Shown here piece by piece: positions 51,417 to 60,959 of a stretch of 64,000 nucleotides of DNA; positions within the stretch are counted from its first letter, which is position 1; each line of letters starts with the position of its first letter. The notes beneath the pieces are model-generated. The model made no database searches and had not been told where the DNA came from. It saw only the letters and a list, made by a program, of their open reading frames with translations. Location of the stretch: the NCBI GenBank assembly GCA_006226425.1, contig SBGX01000010.1, positions 186,001 through 250,000 of the forward strand. Reading direction: 5' to 3'. The stretch is from Bacteroidota bacterium (GTDB lineage Bacteria; Bacteroidota; Bacteroidia; Flavobacteriales_D; Crocinitomicaceae). The translations under genes and the position numbers were made by a program.

Positions 51417-52811
51417 CTATTTCCCGGTGCCCTTAAAGATGATCAGAATGGTGTACAGCATGATCTTTAAGTCCAATGCCAGGGACATATTTTTCAGATA
51501 AAGCAGGTCATACTTCATGCGTTGAAGCATCTGTTCCACGTTCTCTGCATAACCATATTTGACCTGTCCCCAGGAAGTGATTCCCGGTCGGACCGAATTC
51601 AGTTCCAGAAACTGGGGTTCAATGGCCACAATCTGATCGATGTAATACTGGCGTTCAGGGCGCGGTCCTACCAGCGACATATCTCCGATCAACACATTCC
51701 AAAACTGCGGGAACTCATCCAGGCGGGTCTTTCTCAAAAAGCGTCCGACTTTGGTAATTCGTGGATCATCCGCACTGGACAGTTGAGGTCCATTTTTTTC
51801 AGATCCCACGTACATTGTTCGGAATTTAATGATCTGAAAACGTCGTCCATTCTTCCCGATCCGTTCCTGTAAAAAGAATACCGGACCTTTCGACGACAGC
51901 TTGACAGCCAGGGCCAAACCACAATAGACCGGAAAAAGGAAGATCAGTGAAACCGCAGACACGGCAATGTCAATCAGTCGCTTGGTGATGAACTGCCAAA
52001 CCGGCATCCGGCTCGTATTCACTTCGATGAGCAGGGCCCCGAAAATATTGTTCAGACGCACCGAACCCGACAAAATATCATACATATCAGGGAGAATCTT
52101 GATCTTAATGTTTCGGGTGGAAATCCGTGCGATCAAAGACTTCAAACGCTCGTGCTCCGTACTTTCCAGGGCGATAATCACCTCTTCCACCTGTTGTTCA
52201 TTCAGGATTTTCTCCAGATCAGTAACATGTCCCAGGTACTGAATTTCATTTTCAAGCAGACGATCAATGCCGTTTAAGTTGACGAAACCGACGAACTCAT
52301 TCCCGATACTCTTCTTCATCTGGCTGATTTCCTTGTAGATTGAAACCGCCTTATCACTTCCTCCTAGCAACAGGGTCCGGAATCCTTCCTTCCGCTGCTG
52401 AATGCGGTACACTTGCATCACGGTCCACACGATCCGGGGCACAAAGGTAAAGGTGAAATGGATGACAAAGAGGGCAAAGAAAGACTTATAGTACATCTGG
52501 TAGCCCTGGATGGAGTCGTCTAGTAGTAAAGCAAAAAAGAGAATCAGCGAGCCGATTAGGGTTGCCTGAACTGTTAAATTTAAGGTCTTGATCCTGTAGA
52601 GTCGCCTGACATCAATGTAGGTTCCCTGAATCGTATAGAGCACTACCCAACAAATGGGGATCAAAAAAACGCCCCAATAAAATGATTCGGTGGCGACAAA
52701 CTCCGTCTGTTCAATATTGACTTTCCGAAAGTAAAAGAAGAACGCCCACGATCCCGTTGCAGTCACCCAATCCAGTAATCCCAATAGGTATGAGCGAGCA
52801 GATATCTCCAT
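51417..52811 (-). CDS. Exopolysaccharide polyprenyl glycosylphosphotransferase
   Basis: A 464-residue membrane protein of the WcaJ/PglC bacterial sugar transferase type. Four or five N-terminal membrane segments are followed by a CoA-binding-like middle (RTLLLGGSDKAVSIYKEISQ). The catalytic domain has RIGKNGRRFQIIKFRTM, LDEFPQFWNVLIGDMSLVG, PRPERQYY and RPGITSWGQVKYGYA. It transfers a hexose-1-phosphate to undecaprenyl phosphate, starting a repeat unit. The start codon shares one base with the preceding stop (TAATG). Confidence 0.92.
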   Translation of the reverse strand: MEISARSYLLGLLDWVTATGSWAFFFYFRKVNIEQTEFVATESFYWGVFLIPICWVVLYTIQGTYIDVRRLYRIKTLNLTVQATLIGSLILFFALLLDDSIQGYQMYYKSFFALFVIHFTFTFVPRIVWTVMQVYRIQQRKEGFRTLLLGGSDKAVSIYKEISQMKKSIGNEFVGFVNLNGIDRLLENEIQYLGHVTDLEKILNEQQVEEVIIALESTEHERLKSLIARISTRNIKIKILPDMYDILSGSVRLNNIFGALLIEVNTSRMPVWQFITKRLIDIAVSAVSLIFLFPVYCGLALAVKLSSKGPVFFLQERIGKNGRRFQIIKFRTMYVGSEKNGPQLSSADDPRITKVGRFLRKTRLDEFPQFWNVLIGDMSLVGPRPERQYYIDQIVAIEPQFLELNSVRPGITSWGQVKYGYAENVEQMLQRMKYDLLYLKNMSLALDLKIMLYTILIIFKGTGK

Positions 52812-53677
52812 TAGAAGTGAATCATTTTGATATTATCTATGTAGATATTTCCTTCTGATTTCCCATTGCTCAAACGGGCATCAAAAAAGGGGCTGAAACT
52901 TCCTGCTTGAGGAGAATTGGACACTATTTCCTTCAAATCAATATAGATTTTCTTCCAGCGAATGGACGATGCATCCTGTGCATTCAGGTCGATATTGACA
53001 TGTGTTTTCGTTTCCGAAGGCTCATAGGCGATTAAGCCGGTTCGCAGCTTGTTATCATTATAATAATCGATCTCCATATACACCTCCGCTCCTGATTTCG
53101 GAAGTGTCATCGAGGGGGTCGCATAACCAAGCCAAAGCGAATCAGCAGTAGTTACCTTCACATGTCCGTAAAAATTCCCATAGTTTAAGATCACCGGATC
53201 GTTTCCGGAAGTCAGTGTTCCATTTGAAATAGGATCAGTATAAATCTTGACCGCCGCATCCTCAAAATCTTCAATCCAGAATTTACAATTGCTGGAATAC
53301 TTCGTGACCGGGTCCAGGGGGACCACACTGTCTGGAATGAAATTATGGTTTACTTCAAATTTATCACAAAAGGGAAAGACTTTTTTCGTCGCGGAAATTC
53401 CATTGTTTCGAATGGCTGGATACATGGTTATTGTATGCGTTCCCTGCTCCAAAATGGGCAATTTGATAGGTAACTCAAAGTAGCCGATCACCTTTCCATC
53501 AATCAACAAATAGACGTCTGAAAAATTGCTGCTCAGTTCCCCCTCCTGCCCATTGAGGTCTACATTTTTGATGAGGGTCCATTTTCGAATATCCAACCAG
53601 GTGGGATTTTCGTTGTTTTTCACGCAGGCGCTCAATACAAACAATACTGGGAGTAATATCCAACTGAAAGCTTTCAT
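52811..53677 (-). CDS. Lipoprotein with C-terminal carbohydrate-binding-like domain
   Basis: A 288-residue lipoprotein (MKAFSWILLPVLFVLSAC, Cys18). The first part has TLIKNVDLNGQEGELSSNFS and PIKLPILEQGTHTITMYPAI. The second half is a jelly-roll-like domain (FWIEDFEDAAVKIYTDP, GAEVYMEIDYYNDNKLRTGL, IDLKEIVSNSPQAGSFSPFF) similar in pattern to carbohydrate-binding modules. Its position between the sugar transferase and the oxidoreductase suggests a link to the polysaccharide. Such lipoproteins are also seen in polysaccharide loci of other Flavobacteriales, as I remember. Confidence 0.65.
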   Translation of the reverse strand: MKAFSWILLPVLFVLSACVKNNENPTWLDIRKWTLIKNVDLNGQEGELSSNFSDVYLLIDGKVIGYFELPIKLPILEQGTHTITMYPAIRNNGISATKKVFPFCDKFEVNHNFIPDSVVPLDPVTKYSSNCKFWIEDFEDAAVKIYTDPISNGTLTSGNDPVILNYGNFYGHVKVTTADSLWLGYATPSMTLPKSGAEVYMEIDYYNDNKLRTGLIAYEPSETKTHVNIDLNAQDASSIRWKKIYIDLKEIVSNSPQAGSFSPFFDARLSNGKSEGNIYIDNIKMIHF

Positions 53678-53716
53678 AAGTATCTTTTTTAACGAACTAT
53701 TTAAACACTTATTGTG

Positions 53717-54703
53717 TTAGATCAAGAGCTTCGATTGATCTAGTTTTTCGAGAATCAAACTGGCGACCCTCAAAGCCTCCACCCCATCCCGAAGTGAAAC
53801 CACCGGATCTCTTTGTTCTTCAATCGCTCCATGAAAATCTTCCAGCTCTTCCTTAATGGCATTCGATTCGTCTATTTCAGGTTTATCGAACAGTATTCTT
53901 TTTTTGGCTTTCCCTTCTCCCAGGTCGAGAACGATATCCAGTGGATCTGCTTCTCCCTCCACATTCTCCATACGTACTACCTCAATCTCCTTGCTCAGAA
54001 AATCTACGCTGATGTATGCATCCTTCTGGAAGAAACGGGATTTCCGCATATTCTTTAATGAAATTCGAGAGGACGTCAGATTCGCCACACATCCATTTTG
54101 AAATTCGATCCGGACATTCGTAATATCATCCGAATCACTCACCACAGCTACTCCCGAAGCGGAAATTTGTTCCACCGGAGACCGGACGATGCTCAAGATA
54201 ATGTCAATATCATGAATCATTAAATCCAGCACAACGGGCACATCCGTTCCTCGCGGATTAAACTGGGCCAAACGGTGTGTTTCAATAAACATCGGGCGAT
54301 CCAAAAAAGGCTGTGCTTTCTGGAAGGCCGGGTTAAAGCGTTCCACATGACCCACCTGCACAATCACACCGTGCTTTTCGGCCAAACGAATTAACTCTTC
54401 GGCTTCTTCCACCGAATTGGCTACCGGTTTTTCAATAAACACATGCTTTCCGGACTGAATAGCCCTCGATGCCAATTCAAAATGGGTAACTGTCGGAGTT
54501 ACGATGTCTACACAAGAGACTGCATCAAGCAATTCCTGCTCCTGATCAAAACGTTTGATTCCATAGCTTTCAGCCACTATTTTAGCCTGCTCATCACTTG
54601 GGTCAAAAAAACCAACTAATTCAAAACGGTCGCTTAATTCCAGCAGCAGTTTGATGTGTATTTTCCCCAAATGTCCGGCTCCGAAAACCCCAACTTTCAA
54701 CAT
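53717..54703 (-). CDS. Gfo/Idh/MocA-family oxidoreductase
   Basis: A 328-residue NAD(P)-dependent enzyme. The Rossmann motif is VGVFGAGHLGKIHIKLL, the sugar motif is KHVFIEKPVANSVEEAEELI, and the catalytic region VVLDLMIHDIDIILSIV carries the His of the family. Members oxidise or reduce sugars and sugar nucleotides. Together with the two downstream genes it forms a small polysaccharide cluster. The substrate is unknown. Confidence 0.9.
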   Translation of the reverse strand: MLKVGVFGAGHLGKIHIKLLLELSDRFELVGFFDPSDEQAKIVAESYGIKRFDQEQELLDAVSCVDIVTPTVTHFELASRAIQSGKHVFIEKPVANSVEEAEELIRLAEKHGVIVQVGHVERFNPAFQKAQPFLDRPMFIETHRLAQFNPRGTDVPVVLDLMIHDIDIILSIVRSPVEQISASGVAVVSDSDDITNVRIEFQNGCVANLTSSRISLKNMRKSRFFQKDAYISVDFLSKEIEVVRMENVEGEADPLDIVLDLGEGKAKKRILFDKPEIDESNAIKEELEDFHGAIEEQRDPVVSLRDGVEALRVASLILEKLDQSKLLI

Positions 54704-54772
54704 CGCGAATTTTCGACAAAGTTAATTAAAGATTTCTATCCGGCAGTGGCTGAGTGCGATGGGTATTCATTC

Positions 54773-55885
54773 CTAATGGAACATCTCTTTCATTCGCTGA
54801 AAGAAACCTTTGTCACTTGCATCTGGATTGGGCACAAAACTTTCGCTGCCTTTTAGTTTTTCCAGCACCTCACGCTCTTCTTTTGTCACTTTCTTAGGGG
54901 TCCAAAGTTGAACGTGTACAAACAAATCACCATGACCGTATCCCTGGATATTTGGTAGTCCTTTTCCTTTCAGACGCAAGGTCTTTCCACTTTGTGTTCC
55001 CGGTTCAATCTTGATTTTTGCTTTGCCACTAATTGTAGGTACTTCGATGCTTTCTCCCAAAATGGCAGAAATCATATTCACATGAGCTTCATAATGCAGG
55101 TTTTCTCCGTCTCTTTTCAGAAACTCATGTGGAACTTCCTCCACGACCACGATCAGATCTCCAGGCACCCCGTCAAAAGGCCCTGCATTTCCTTTTCCGG
55201 TCACACTCAACTGCATACCTTCTTCCACTCCGGCCGGAATATCGATCTCGATCACTTCTTCTTGTCTTTTCAGTCCGTGGTTATCCACACCGGAAGGTTT
55301 TTTATCGATCATTTTCCCAACCCCCTGACAAGTCGTACAGGTGGACTGGGTTTGCATCGCTCCTAAAAAGGTCTGCGCAACACGCGTGATTCTGCCGGTT
55401 CCGTTACAGGTCTGACAAGATTTAAAGGTAACCCCCTCGGCATTGACCAATTTATTTACCTTGATCTTTTTCTTGACTCCGTGCGCAATTTCATCCAAAG
55501 TCAATTTCATTTTCACCCGAAGGTTTGATCCTCGTACGGTTCTGGATCCACCTCCCCGGCTTCCTCCAAAACTTCCTCCGAAAGCACTACCGAAAACATC
55601 CCCAAACTGACTGAAAATGTCATCCATATTCATGCCTCCGCCACCAAATCCACCGCCCATACCAGCGTGACCAAACTGATCATACTGCGCTTTTTTCTCG
55701 GCATTACTCAGTACCTCGTAGGCTTCTGCAGCTTCTTTGAACTTCTCTTCGGCTTCTTTGTCTCCCGGGTTTTTATCAGGGTGATATTGCAAGGCCAGTT
55801 TGCGATACGCTTTTTTGATCTCGCTCTCCGAAGCTCCTTTACTTAAGCCCAGTACCTCGTAATAATCTCTTTTATTTTCGCTCAT
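54773..55885 (-). CDS. dnaJ: Chaperone DnaJ
   Basis: A 370-residue co-chaperone of DnaK. The J-domain (residues 1-70) has the HPD motif ([17 protein letters not shown]). A Gly/Phe-rich linker follows ([19 protein letters not shown]). The zinc-binding region has only two of the four classical CxxCxGxG motifs ([16 protein letters not shown]), which I remember as typical of Flavobacteriia. Two substrate-binding beta domains end the protein. It starts nine bases after grpE and shares its promoter. Confidence 0.96.
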   Translation of the reverse strand: MSENKRDYYEVLGLSKGASESEIKKAYRKLALQYHPDKNPGDKEAEEKFKEAAEAYEVLSNAEKKAQYDQFGHAGMGGGFGGGGMNMDDIFSQFGDVFGSAFGGSFGGSRGGGSRTVRGSNLRVKMKLTLDEIAHGVKKKIKVNKLVNAEGVTFKSCQTCNGTGRITRVAQTFLGAMQTQSTCTTCQGVGKMIDKKPSGVDNHGLKRQEEVIEIDIPAGVEEGMQLSVTGKGNAGPFDGVPGDLIVVVEEVPHEFLKRDGENLHYEAHVNMISAILGESIEVPTISGKAKIKIEPGTQSGKTLRLKGKGLPNIQGYGHGDLFVHVQLWTPKKVTKEEREVLEKLKGSESFVPNPDASDKGFFQRMKEMFH

Positions 55886-55894
55886 AGTATTCTC

Positions 55895-56443
55895 TTACTG
55901 TCCGACAACGACTTTGGCATAACGCACCACGCGATCATTGAGGAAATATCCCTTTTCAACATCTTCCACCACTTTTCCTTTCAAGGAAGCTTCCGGTGCA
56001 GGCACATTGGCAATTGCTTCATGCAATTCACTGTCAAAATCCTTTCCTTTGGAGTCCATTTCTTTCAGCCCTTTGGCTTCCAGTGTACTCTTGAATTTGG
56101 TATAAATCAATTTGAATCCTTCTTTCAGGGTTTCCAAATCTTCTGCTTTTTCATTCACCTGAATGGCACGTTCAAAATCATCCAGCACAGGCAGTAGTTC
56201 TTTCAAAACCCCCGCATTGGCCGTACTAATCAATTCGACCTTTTCCTTGTTCGTTCGCTTTCTGAAATTATCGAATTCCGAATAGAGACGCAGGTATTTG
56301 TCATTCACTTCAGCGTACTTTTCTTCCCAGCTAGTTCCCTCACGCTTCGCCTCCGCTTGCTGATCCTCCTGCTCTTGATTCAACTCCTCATTTTTCAGTT
56401 CTTCCTGAGCATTTTCCGCTTCATTCGTTTTTTGCTTCGCCAT
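55895..56443 (-). CDS. grpE: Nucleotide exchange factor GrpE
   Basis: A 182-residue protein with an acidic N-terminal stretch (EELKNEELNQEQEDQQAEAK), a long coiled coil (YAEVNDKYLRLYSEFDNFRK, RTNKEKVELISTANA) and the C-terminal beta domain (ELHEAIANVPAPEASLKGKV, GYFLNDRVVRYAKVVV). It releases ADP from DnaK. It leads the grpE-dnaJ operon. Confidence 0.96.
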   Translation of the reverse strand: MAKQKTNEAENAQEELKNEELNQEQEDQQAEAKREGTSWEEKYAEVNDKYLRLYSEFDNFRKRTNKEKVELISTANAGVLKELLPVLDDFERAIQVNEKAEDLETLKEGFKLIYTKFKSTLEAKGLKEMDSKGKDFDSELHEAIANVPAPEASLKGKVVEDVEKGYFLNDRVVRYAKVVVGQ

Positions 56444-56480
56444 GTTCGTACGTCTATTTTTTTGCTGTTATTTCAGCCTG

Positions 56481-56550
56481 CAAAGATACTGCCATCTCTG
56501 AAATATTGACAAGCTGTCATAGAATCTCTGTCAAAACTGAAAAAGTGACA
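56481..56550 (-). promoter_or_regulatory. grpE-dnaJ promoter with four TGACA/TGTCA half-sites
   Basis: On the minus strand TTG (56510-56512), a 21-base spacer and TATCTTTG (56481-56488) form a good promoter. Plus-strand half-sites are TGACA 56507-56511, TGTCA 56515-56519, TGTCA 56529-56533 and TGACA 56546-56550. They make one tight palindrome (TGACA-AGC-TGTCA) over the -33 and one wider one upstream. They could bind a regulator of the heat-shock genes. No CIRCE or HrcA-type sequence is visible. Confidence 0.55.
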
Positions 56551-56618
56551 GGTTTTTCCAAAGCCAAAAACATCGTTTCCCCAATTTTTTACTTCGTTTC
56601 CGGATCACGATTTTATAT

Positions 56619-56626
56619 TATATTTG
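56619..56626 (+). promoter_or_regulatory. Putative -7 box TATATTTG for the PASTA gene
   Basis: TATATTTG matches TAnnTTTG and ends 21 bases before the ATG at 56648. The in-frame TTG at 56624 lies in the box and is therefore not the start. Confidence 0.55.
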
Positions 56627-56647
56627 CTTCTTGATTTGTTGAGTTCA

Positions 56648-57454
56648 ATGGGCTTTCTTTCTAAACTAAAATCATACTTCTGGTCCCTCAGTTTTTTAAA
56701 GCATTTGGGATTGATTCTACTGGTTTACGGGTCAGTGGTCGGCGGTTTGATGTATTACCTCGAAAGTGCGACGAAGCACGGTGAAAAAATCGAAGTTCCC
56801 AACCTGATCGGCAAAAATATCCGTTCCATTGATGCCCTGCTGATGGGGCAGGAACTGTCTTACGAAGTCCTGGATTCTATTTACGCTCCGGAATTCAAAC
56901 AAGGAACAATTATTTCACAGGATCCCAGTCCAACCGATTCGACCAATGTTTATGTAAAATCAGGAAGAACCATCCGCCTCAGACTCTCGAAAAAAAGTAG
57001 GTTGGTCGAAATGCCGGACCTGATTCACAAATCAGAACGTTTCGCACAAAGTGTACTCAAGAACCGGGGCTTTCAATCCAGTATTAGTTATAAACCAACC
57101 ACGGAAGCCAATGGTGCTGTGATGGAGCAACTTTATAAAGGGAAAAGCATTCAGGCTGGCAAAAAAATTCCAATCGGATCAAAAATTCGTTTGGTCGTAG
57201 GAAAAAATCAGGTGGGCGCGCCTATCCAAATTCCTAATTTAAGTGGTTTAACAATAAACGACGTCAAGAACCGTTTAAGTTCCACAAGCTCTTTAAACCT
57301 CTTTACCGTGTTCCAAAATTGTCAAAATGCAGCGGATAGTGCCCAGGCGAAAGTTATTTCGCAGTCTCCGGAATACATCGAAGGCTTATTGAGCCCTTCT
57401 AACTCTACCATAACGGTTATTCTATCACTTGAATCCGACCAAAAAGCCCCTTAG
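56648..57454 (+). CDS. PASTA-domain membrane protein
   Basis: From the ATG at 56648 it has 268 residues. One membrane segment (HLGLILLVYGSVVGGLMYYL, about 20-39) is followed by three PASTA domains on the outside (VPNLIGKNIRSIDALLMGQE, MPDLIHKSERFAQSVLKNRG, IPNLSGLTINDVKNRL). PASTA domains bind muropeptides or glycan. No kinase domain is attached and the cytosolic part is short, so it is a PASTA-only protein, a common Bacteroidota form. The T9SS-tailed gene starts three bases after it. Confidence 0.87.
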   Translation: MGFLSKLKSYFWSLSFLKHLGLILLVYGSVVGGLMYYLESATKHGEKIEVPNLIGKNIRSIDALLMGQELSYEVLDSIYAPEFKQGTIISQDPSPTDSTNVYVKSGRTIRLRLSKKSRLVEMPDLIHKSERFAQSVLKNRGFQSSISYKPTTEANGAVMEQLYKGKSIQAGKKIPIGSKIRLVVGKNQVGAPIQIPNLSGLTINDVKNRLSSTSSLNLFTVFQNCQNAADSAQAKVISQSPEYIEGLLSPSNSTITVILSLESDQKAP

Positions 57455-57457
57455 TAA

Positions 57458-59689
57458 ATGACCCGTCGCATTGTTCAACTTTTTTTACTGACCCAGTCCG
57501 TATTTTACTCCTTGTTTGTTTTTTCGCAAGAGGAATCACTTGGACCAGCTTTTGTTAGTCCCGGACAAAGTGAACAGACCATCTATCGTTCCGAAGCAAG
57601 CTTTGACTCTACTTTCATCTATAGTTCGGACACCCTGTCGCTTCCCTTTTTTGATGATTTTAGCTCCAATCACTTTCAGGTGTATGAAGCTGATTTTGGG
57701 GCCAATGGTGTTACTTCGGTCAAATTGTATCGTTTACTCGATCTCAACGATGTCCCATTGCCTGTAAATAGTAAATTCACTTCACAAAAAACTTTTCGTA
57801 GGGTGGTGGACATTAACGAACTTAGTTTTGAAGACATAGAACTCGAAGCGGATACCATCAAAGTAAGGGACCTTAGTAATTATGATTTAGCATTGAGTCC
57901 GGCCCAGGAAATCGTTTATCCTCCTTTCTTTATTTACGATACGGTCGGAGTGGCCGATGAACCAGACACCATTTGGATGAGTGAGTTTGAATTTGTCCAG
58001 GATTCAGCGACTCAATTTTTTGCTCCAATCAAGGATACCAATGCCTTTTGGTTGGATCATAGCGCACAACATAATTACACGAATGCCATCAATCCCTGGT
58101 CCCTTGGCGTCGTGACGCTCGACGGTTCGGATGAAAATGGTTTTCCCTACACCTTTGGTTCAACGACGAACGACTTCAACGACGTCCTGACCTCCAAAAA
58201 AATCGACATGGGCACCGTGGACGCAGCAGACTCCGTTTACTTTAGCTTTATTTTTCAGGCGAAAGGATGGAATGATGTGCCCGAAAACGGAGATTCTCTG
58301 ATTCTCGAGTTTTATGCCCCACAACAAACACAGTGGATTCAGCGCTGGTCTTCTTCCGCGACCACACTCAATGATTTTGACCGGGTACACATCCCTATCA
58401 CAGAAAGCAAATACCTGCAGACTGGTTTCCAGTTCAGATTTCGCAATTATTCCGGAAACGCGGGAGCTATTGATCAGTTCCACATTGATTATGTACATCT
58501 CCGGGCTTTTTCAGGACATCAGGATACCCTGTTCAAAGATTTTGCCATTGTTTATCCGATCAAAACCCTCCTGAAAGACTACACGCAGGTCCCCTGGGAG
58601 CACTATCAAAACAGTTCGGATAACAAGATGGCCGATCAAATGGAAGCTGTCCTTAGAAACGGAAGCAATAAATCCGAGAACAATGAGGATGGAACCGTCA
58701 GTATCAGTTATCAGGGTGCCCCGGAAGGACAGTTCACCCTCGACAAAGACATTCTTTCCGGTGGGGTCAACTATGACATTCCACAACACACTTACTTTAG
58801 CTATCATAACCTGACCGGAGGCTATGAATTTGATCGGAGTAAAACGGGAGATTACCAGGAATTTGATGTGAAAATGACTGCCAAAGCTCAATTTTTTCAC
58901 GATGCCAATAATGACACCACCTATTACGTCCAACGATTTTATGACGCCTATGCCTACGACGACGGGAGTGCTGAAGCAGCCTATGGTCCCACAGGAGTTC
59001 AATCTCGTTTGGCCTACCGTTTTGATCCTTATGAAGGGGATTCCTTAATCGGTATTAGAATGCGTTTTGTTCCCTCCGTGAATGATGTCAGCAATGAACT
59101 GTTTCTTCTAACGGTTTGGGATGACAATAACGGAAAACCAGGAAATGTCATTTATGAAGATGACTTCCTGAATCCCCGAAGCCCTAGCTATGTTTATGAC
59201 GACAGTTTGGGATTCACAAATTATTACTTCCAGGACTACCAAAAGGTATTTATTCCGGGTGCTTTTCACGTTGGATGGAGACAATTGGAAGCCAGTAGAC
59301 TCAACCTGGGAATGGACATGAACACGGACCAATCAGCCAATATCTTTTTCAGCGTGGATAACGGTCAGACCTGGAAAAACACTTCTTATGCCGGAGCCCT
59401 TTTGATGCGGCCCATCTTCCTGTCTGCTCTGAATCAACAAGTACAGGTTTCGGAACTCGACCCGATCGAAGAGAGCTTCAAGATTTATCCCAATCCGGTT
59501 CAAAACACCTTGCATATTCAAATTTTGAATTCCGAGTTCGAAGGAGCGACTCTGCTCGACCTGAACGGCCGGGCACTTCGCCACATTCTTCCGGGACAAA
59601 CAAGTGTGGATCTCAGTAACCTGCAGGCCGGAATCTACCTGATCCGTGATCTGAAAAGGAGAAGCAGTTACAAAATTGTAAAGTACTGA
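57458..59689 (+). CDS. Secreted protein with type IX sorting domain
   Basis: A 743-residue protein with signal peptide (MTRRIVQLFLLTQSVFYSLF). The C-terminal 75 residues are a type A T9SS sorting domain (FKIYPNPVQNTLHI, LDLNGRALRHILPG, AGIYLIRDLKRRSSYKIVKY). The middle shows jelly-roll-like segments (FSFIFQAKGWNDVPENGDSL, HIDYVHLRAFSGH). It is exported to the surface by the T9SS, whose PorE-like component is encoded 1.3 kb downstream. Neighbour spacing suggests an operon with the PASTA gene and the pseudouridine synthase. Confidence 0.85.
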   Translation: MTRRIVQLFLLTQSVFYSLFVFSQEESLGPAFVSPGQSEQTIYRSEASFDSTFIYSSDTLSLPFFDDFSSNHFQVYEADFGANGVTSVKLYRLLDLNDVPLPVNSKFTSQKTFRRVVDINELSFEDIELEADTIKVRDLSNYDLALSPAQEIVYPPFFIYDTVGVADEPDTIWMSEFEFVQDSATQFFAPIKDTNAFWLDHSAQHNYTNAINPWSLGVVTLDGSDENGFPYTFGSTTNDFNDVLTSKKIDMGTVDAADSVYFSFIFQAKGWNDVPENGDSLILEFYAPQQTQWIQRWSSSATTLNDFDRVHIPITESKYLQTGFQFRFRNYSGNAGAIDQFHIDYVHLRAFSGHQDTLFKDFAIVYPIKTLLKDYTQVPWEHYQNSSDNKMADQMEAVLRNGSNKSENNEDGTVSISYQGAPEGQFTLDKDILSGGVNYDIPQHTYFSYHNLTGGYEFDRSKTGDYQEFDVKMTAKAQFFHDANNDTTYYVQRFYDAYAYDDGSAEAAYGPTGVQSRLAYRFDPYEGDSLIGIRMRFVPSVNDVSNELFLLTVWDDNNGKPGNVIYEDDFLNPRSPSYVYDDSLGFTNYYFQDYQKVFIPGAFHVGWRQLEASRLNLGMDMNTDQSANIFFSVDNGQTWKNTSYAGALLMRPIFLSALNQQVQVSELDPIEESFKIYPNPVQNTLHIQILNSEFEGATLLDLNGRALRHILPGQTSVDLSNLQAGIYLIRDLKRRSSYKIVKY

Positions 59690-59695
59690 TTGATC

Positions 59696-60760
59696 ATGCG
59701 GCCTGAGGAAGATAAGGAAGAAGAAAAAGAAATTTCAGAAGAGCGGGAAGAACTGTATGAACATTACAGTTTTACAGCTGATCCAGGACAGGAAGTGGTG
59801 CGGATCGACAAATTCTTATTGGACCGACTCCCTAATACTTCGAGAAACAAGATTCAAAATGCGGCGAAAAACGGCAACGTGGTTGTCAACGACAGGGCCG
59901 TTAAACAGAATTATAAAGTCAAACCAGGAGATCGGGTTAGTCTGGTGCTTCCCTACCCGGTCCGGGAAATAGAACTGATCCCCCAGGACATCCCCCTGGA
60001 TATCCTCTTTGAAGACGATGAACTCATTGTGCTCAATAAAGAGGCGGATATGGTTGTACATCCTGGTTATGGAAATTACACCGGAACGCTGGTCAATGCG
60101 CTGGTTTATCATTTTGAACACCTTCCAGAAAGCAAAGATGACTACTTCGGGCGACCGGGACTGGTCCATCGACTTGACAAACACACCACGGGGATCATGG
60201 TCGTTGCAAAAACGGAAAACGCCCTGGTCAAATTGGCCAAACAGTTTTATGACCGTACGACGGAACGAAGATATCACGCTTTGGTATGGGGTGATCCAGA
60301 GGCAGATGAAGGCCGGATTGAAGGCCACATTGGGCGATCTTTAAAAAACAGGAAGGTCATGGCCGTTTTTCCAGAAGGAGACCATGGGAAGTACGCTGCC
60401 ACCAATTACCGGGTGATCAAACGATTTGGACTGGTTACCCTGGTGGAATGCAAATTGGAAACCGGACGCACCCATCAAATCAGGGTCCACATGAAACACA
60501 TCGGGCATCCCTTGTTTCATGACCTCGAATATGGAGGAGATCGCATGCTCAAGGGAATTGGAACTCAAAAGTACAAGGCCTTTATTGAAAATTGCTTTTC
60601 GCTGTTAAGTGGACAAGCTTTGCACGCGAAAACACTGGCTTTTGACCATCCGACAACAGGAAAAAGACTCTCCTTCAATTCGGAACTTCCAGAAGCCTTT
60701 CATAAAGTGTTGAAAAAATGGGATAAATACAGCTCAGAAACACACAATTTCTCATCCTAA
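59696..60760 (+). CDS. RluA-family 23S rRNA pseudouridine synthase (RluD-like)
   Basis: The ATG at 59696 gives 354 residues. An acidic N-terminus precedes an S4 RNA-binding domain (VRIDKFLLDRLPNTSRNKIQ, VVVNDRAVKQNYKVKPGD). The catalytic motif is PGLVHRLDKHTTG with D161, and the C-terminal ETGRTHQIRVHMKHIGHPL is intact. RluD-type enzymes modify helix 69 of 23S rRNA, and RluA/RluC types other positions. The S4 domain fits RluC/RluD. The exact target is inferred. Confidence 0.93.
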   Translation: MRPEEDKEEEKEISEEREELYEHYSFTADPGQEVVRIDKFLLDRLPNTSRNKIQNAAKNGNVVVNDRAVKQNYKVKPGDRVSLVLPYPVREIELIPQDIPLDILFEDDELIVLNKEADMVVHPGYGNYTGTLVNALVYHFEHLPESKDDYFGRPGLVHRLDKHTTGIMVVAKTENALVKLAKQFYDRTTERRYHALVWGDPEADEGRIEGHIGRSLKNRKVMAVFPEGDHGKYAATNYRVIKRFGLVTLVECKLETGRTHQIRVHMKHIGHPLFHDLEYGGDRMLKGIGTQKYKAFIENCFSLLSGQALHAKTLAFDHPTTGKRLSFNSELPEAFHKVLKKWDKYSSETHNFSS

Positions 60761-60959
60761 TCCGAGCATTCAGGCCTTTTTTTTAACTATTTTTTTTTGA
60801 CAATTTACTAAACAGTACAAACAATTTAAAATCAACAGATTACAAACAAAAACCAAAACAAAGAGACAAAATGAAATATTTTTTTCTGTGACATTTTTGG
60901 TTAAGAAATAAATTATAGTTTAATTCGGGGTTGATTTTGAAAGAATAAACGCATATTAT

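Noticed and set aside
60761-60959. Terminator after the pseudouridine synthase gene
   Set aside because: A run of about nine to ten T is present, but the preceding bases do not form a stable stem.
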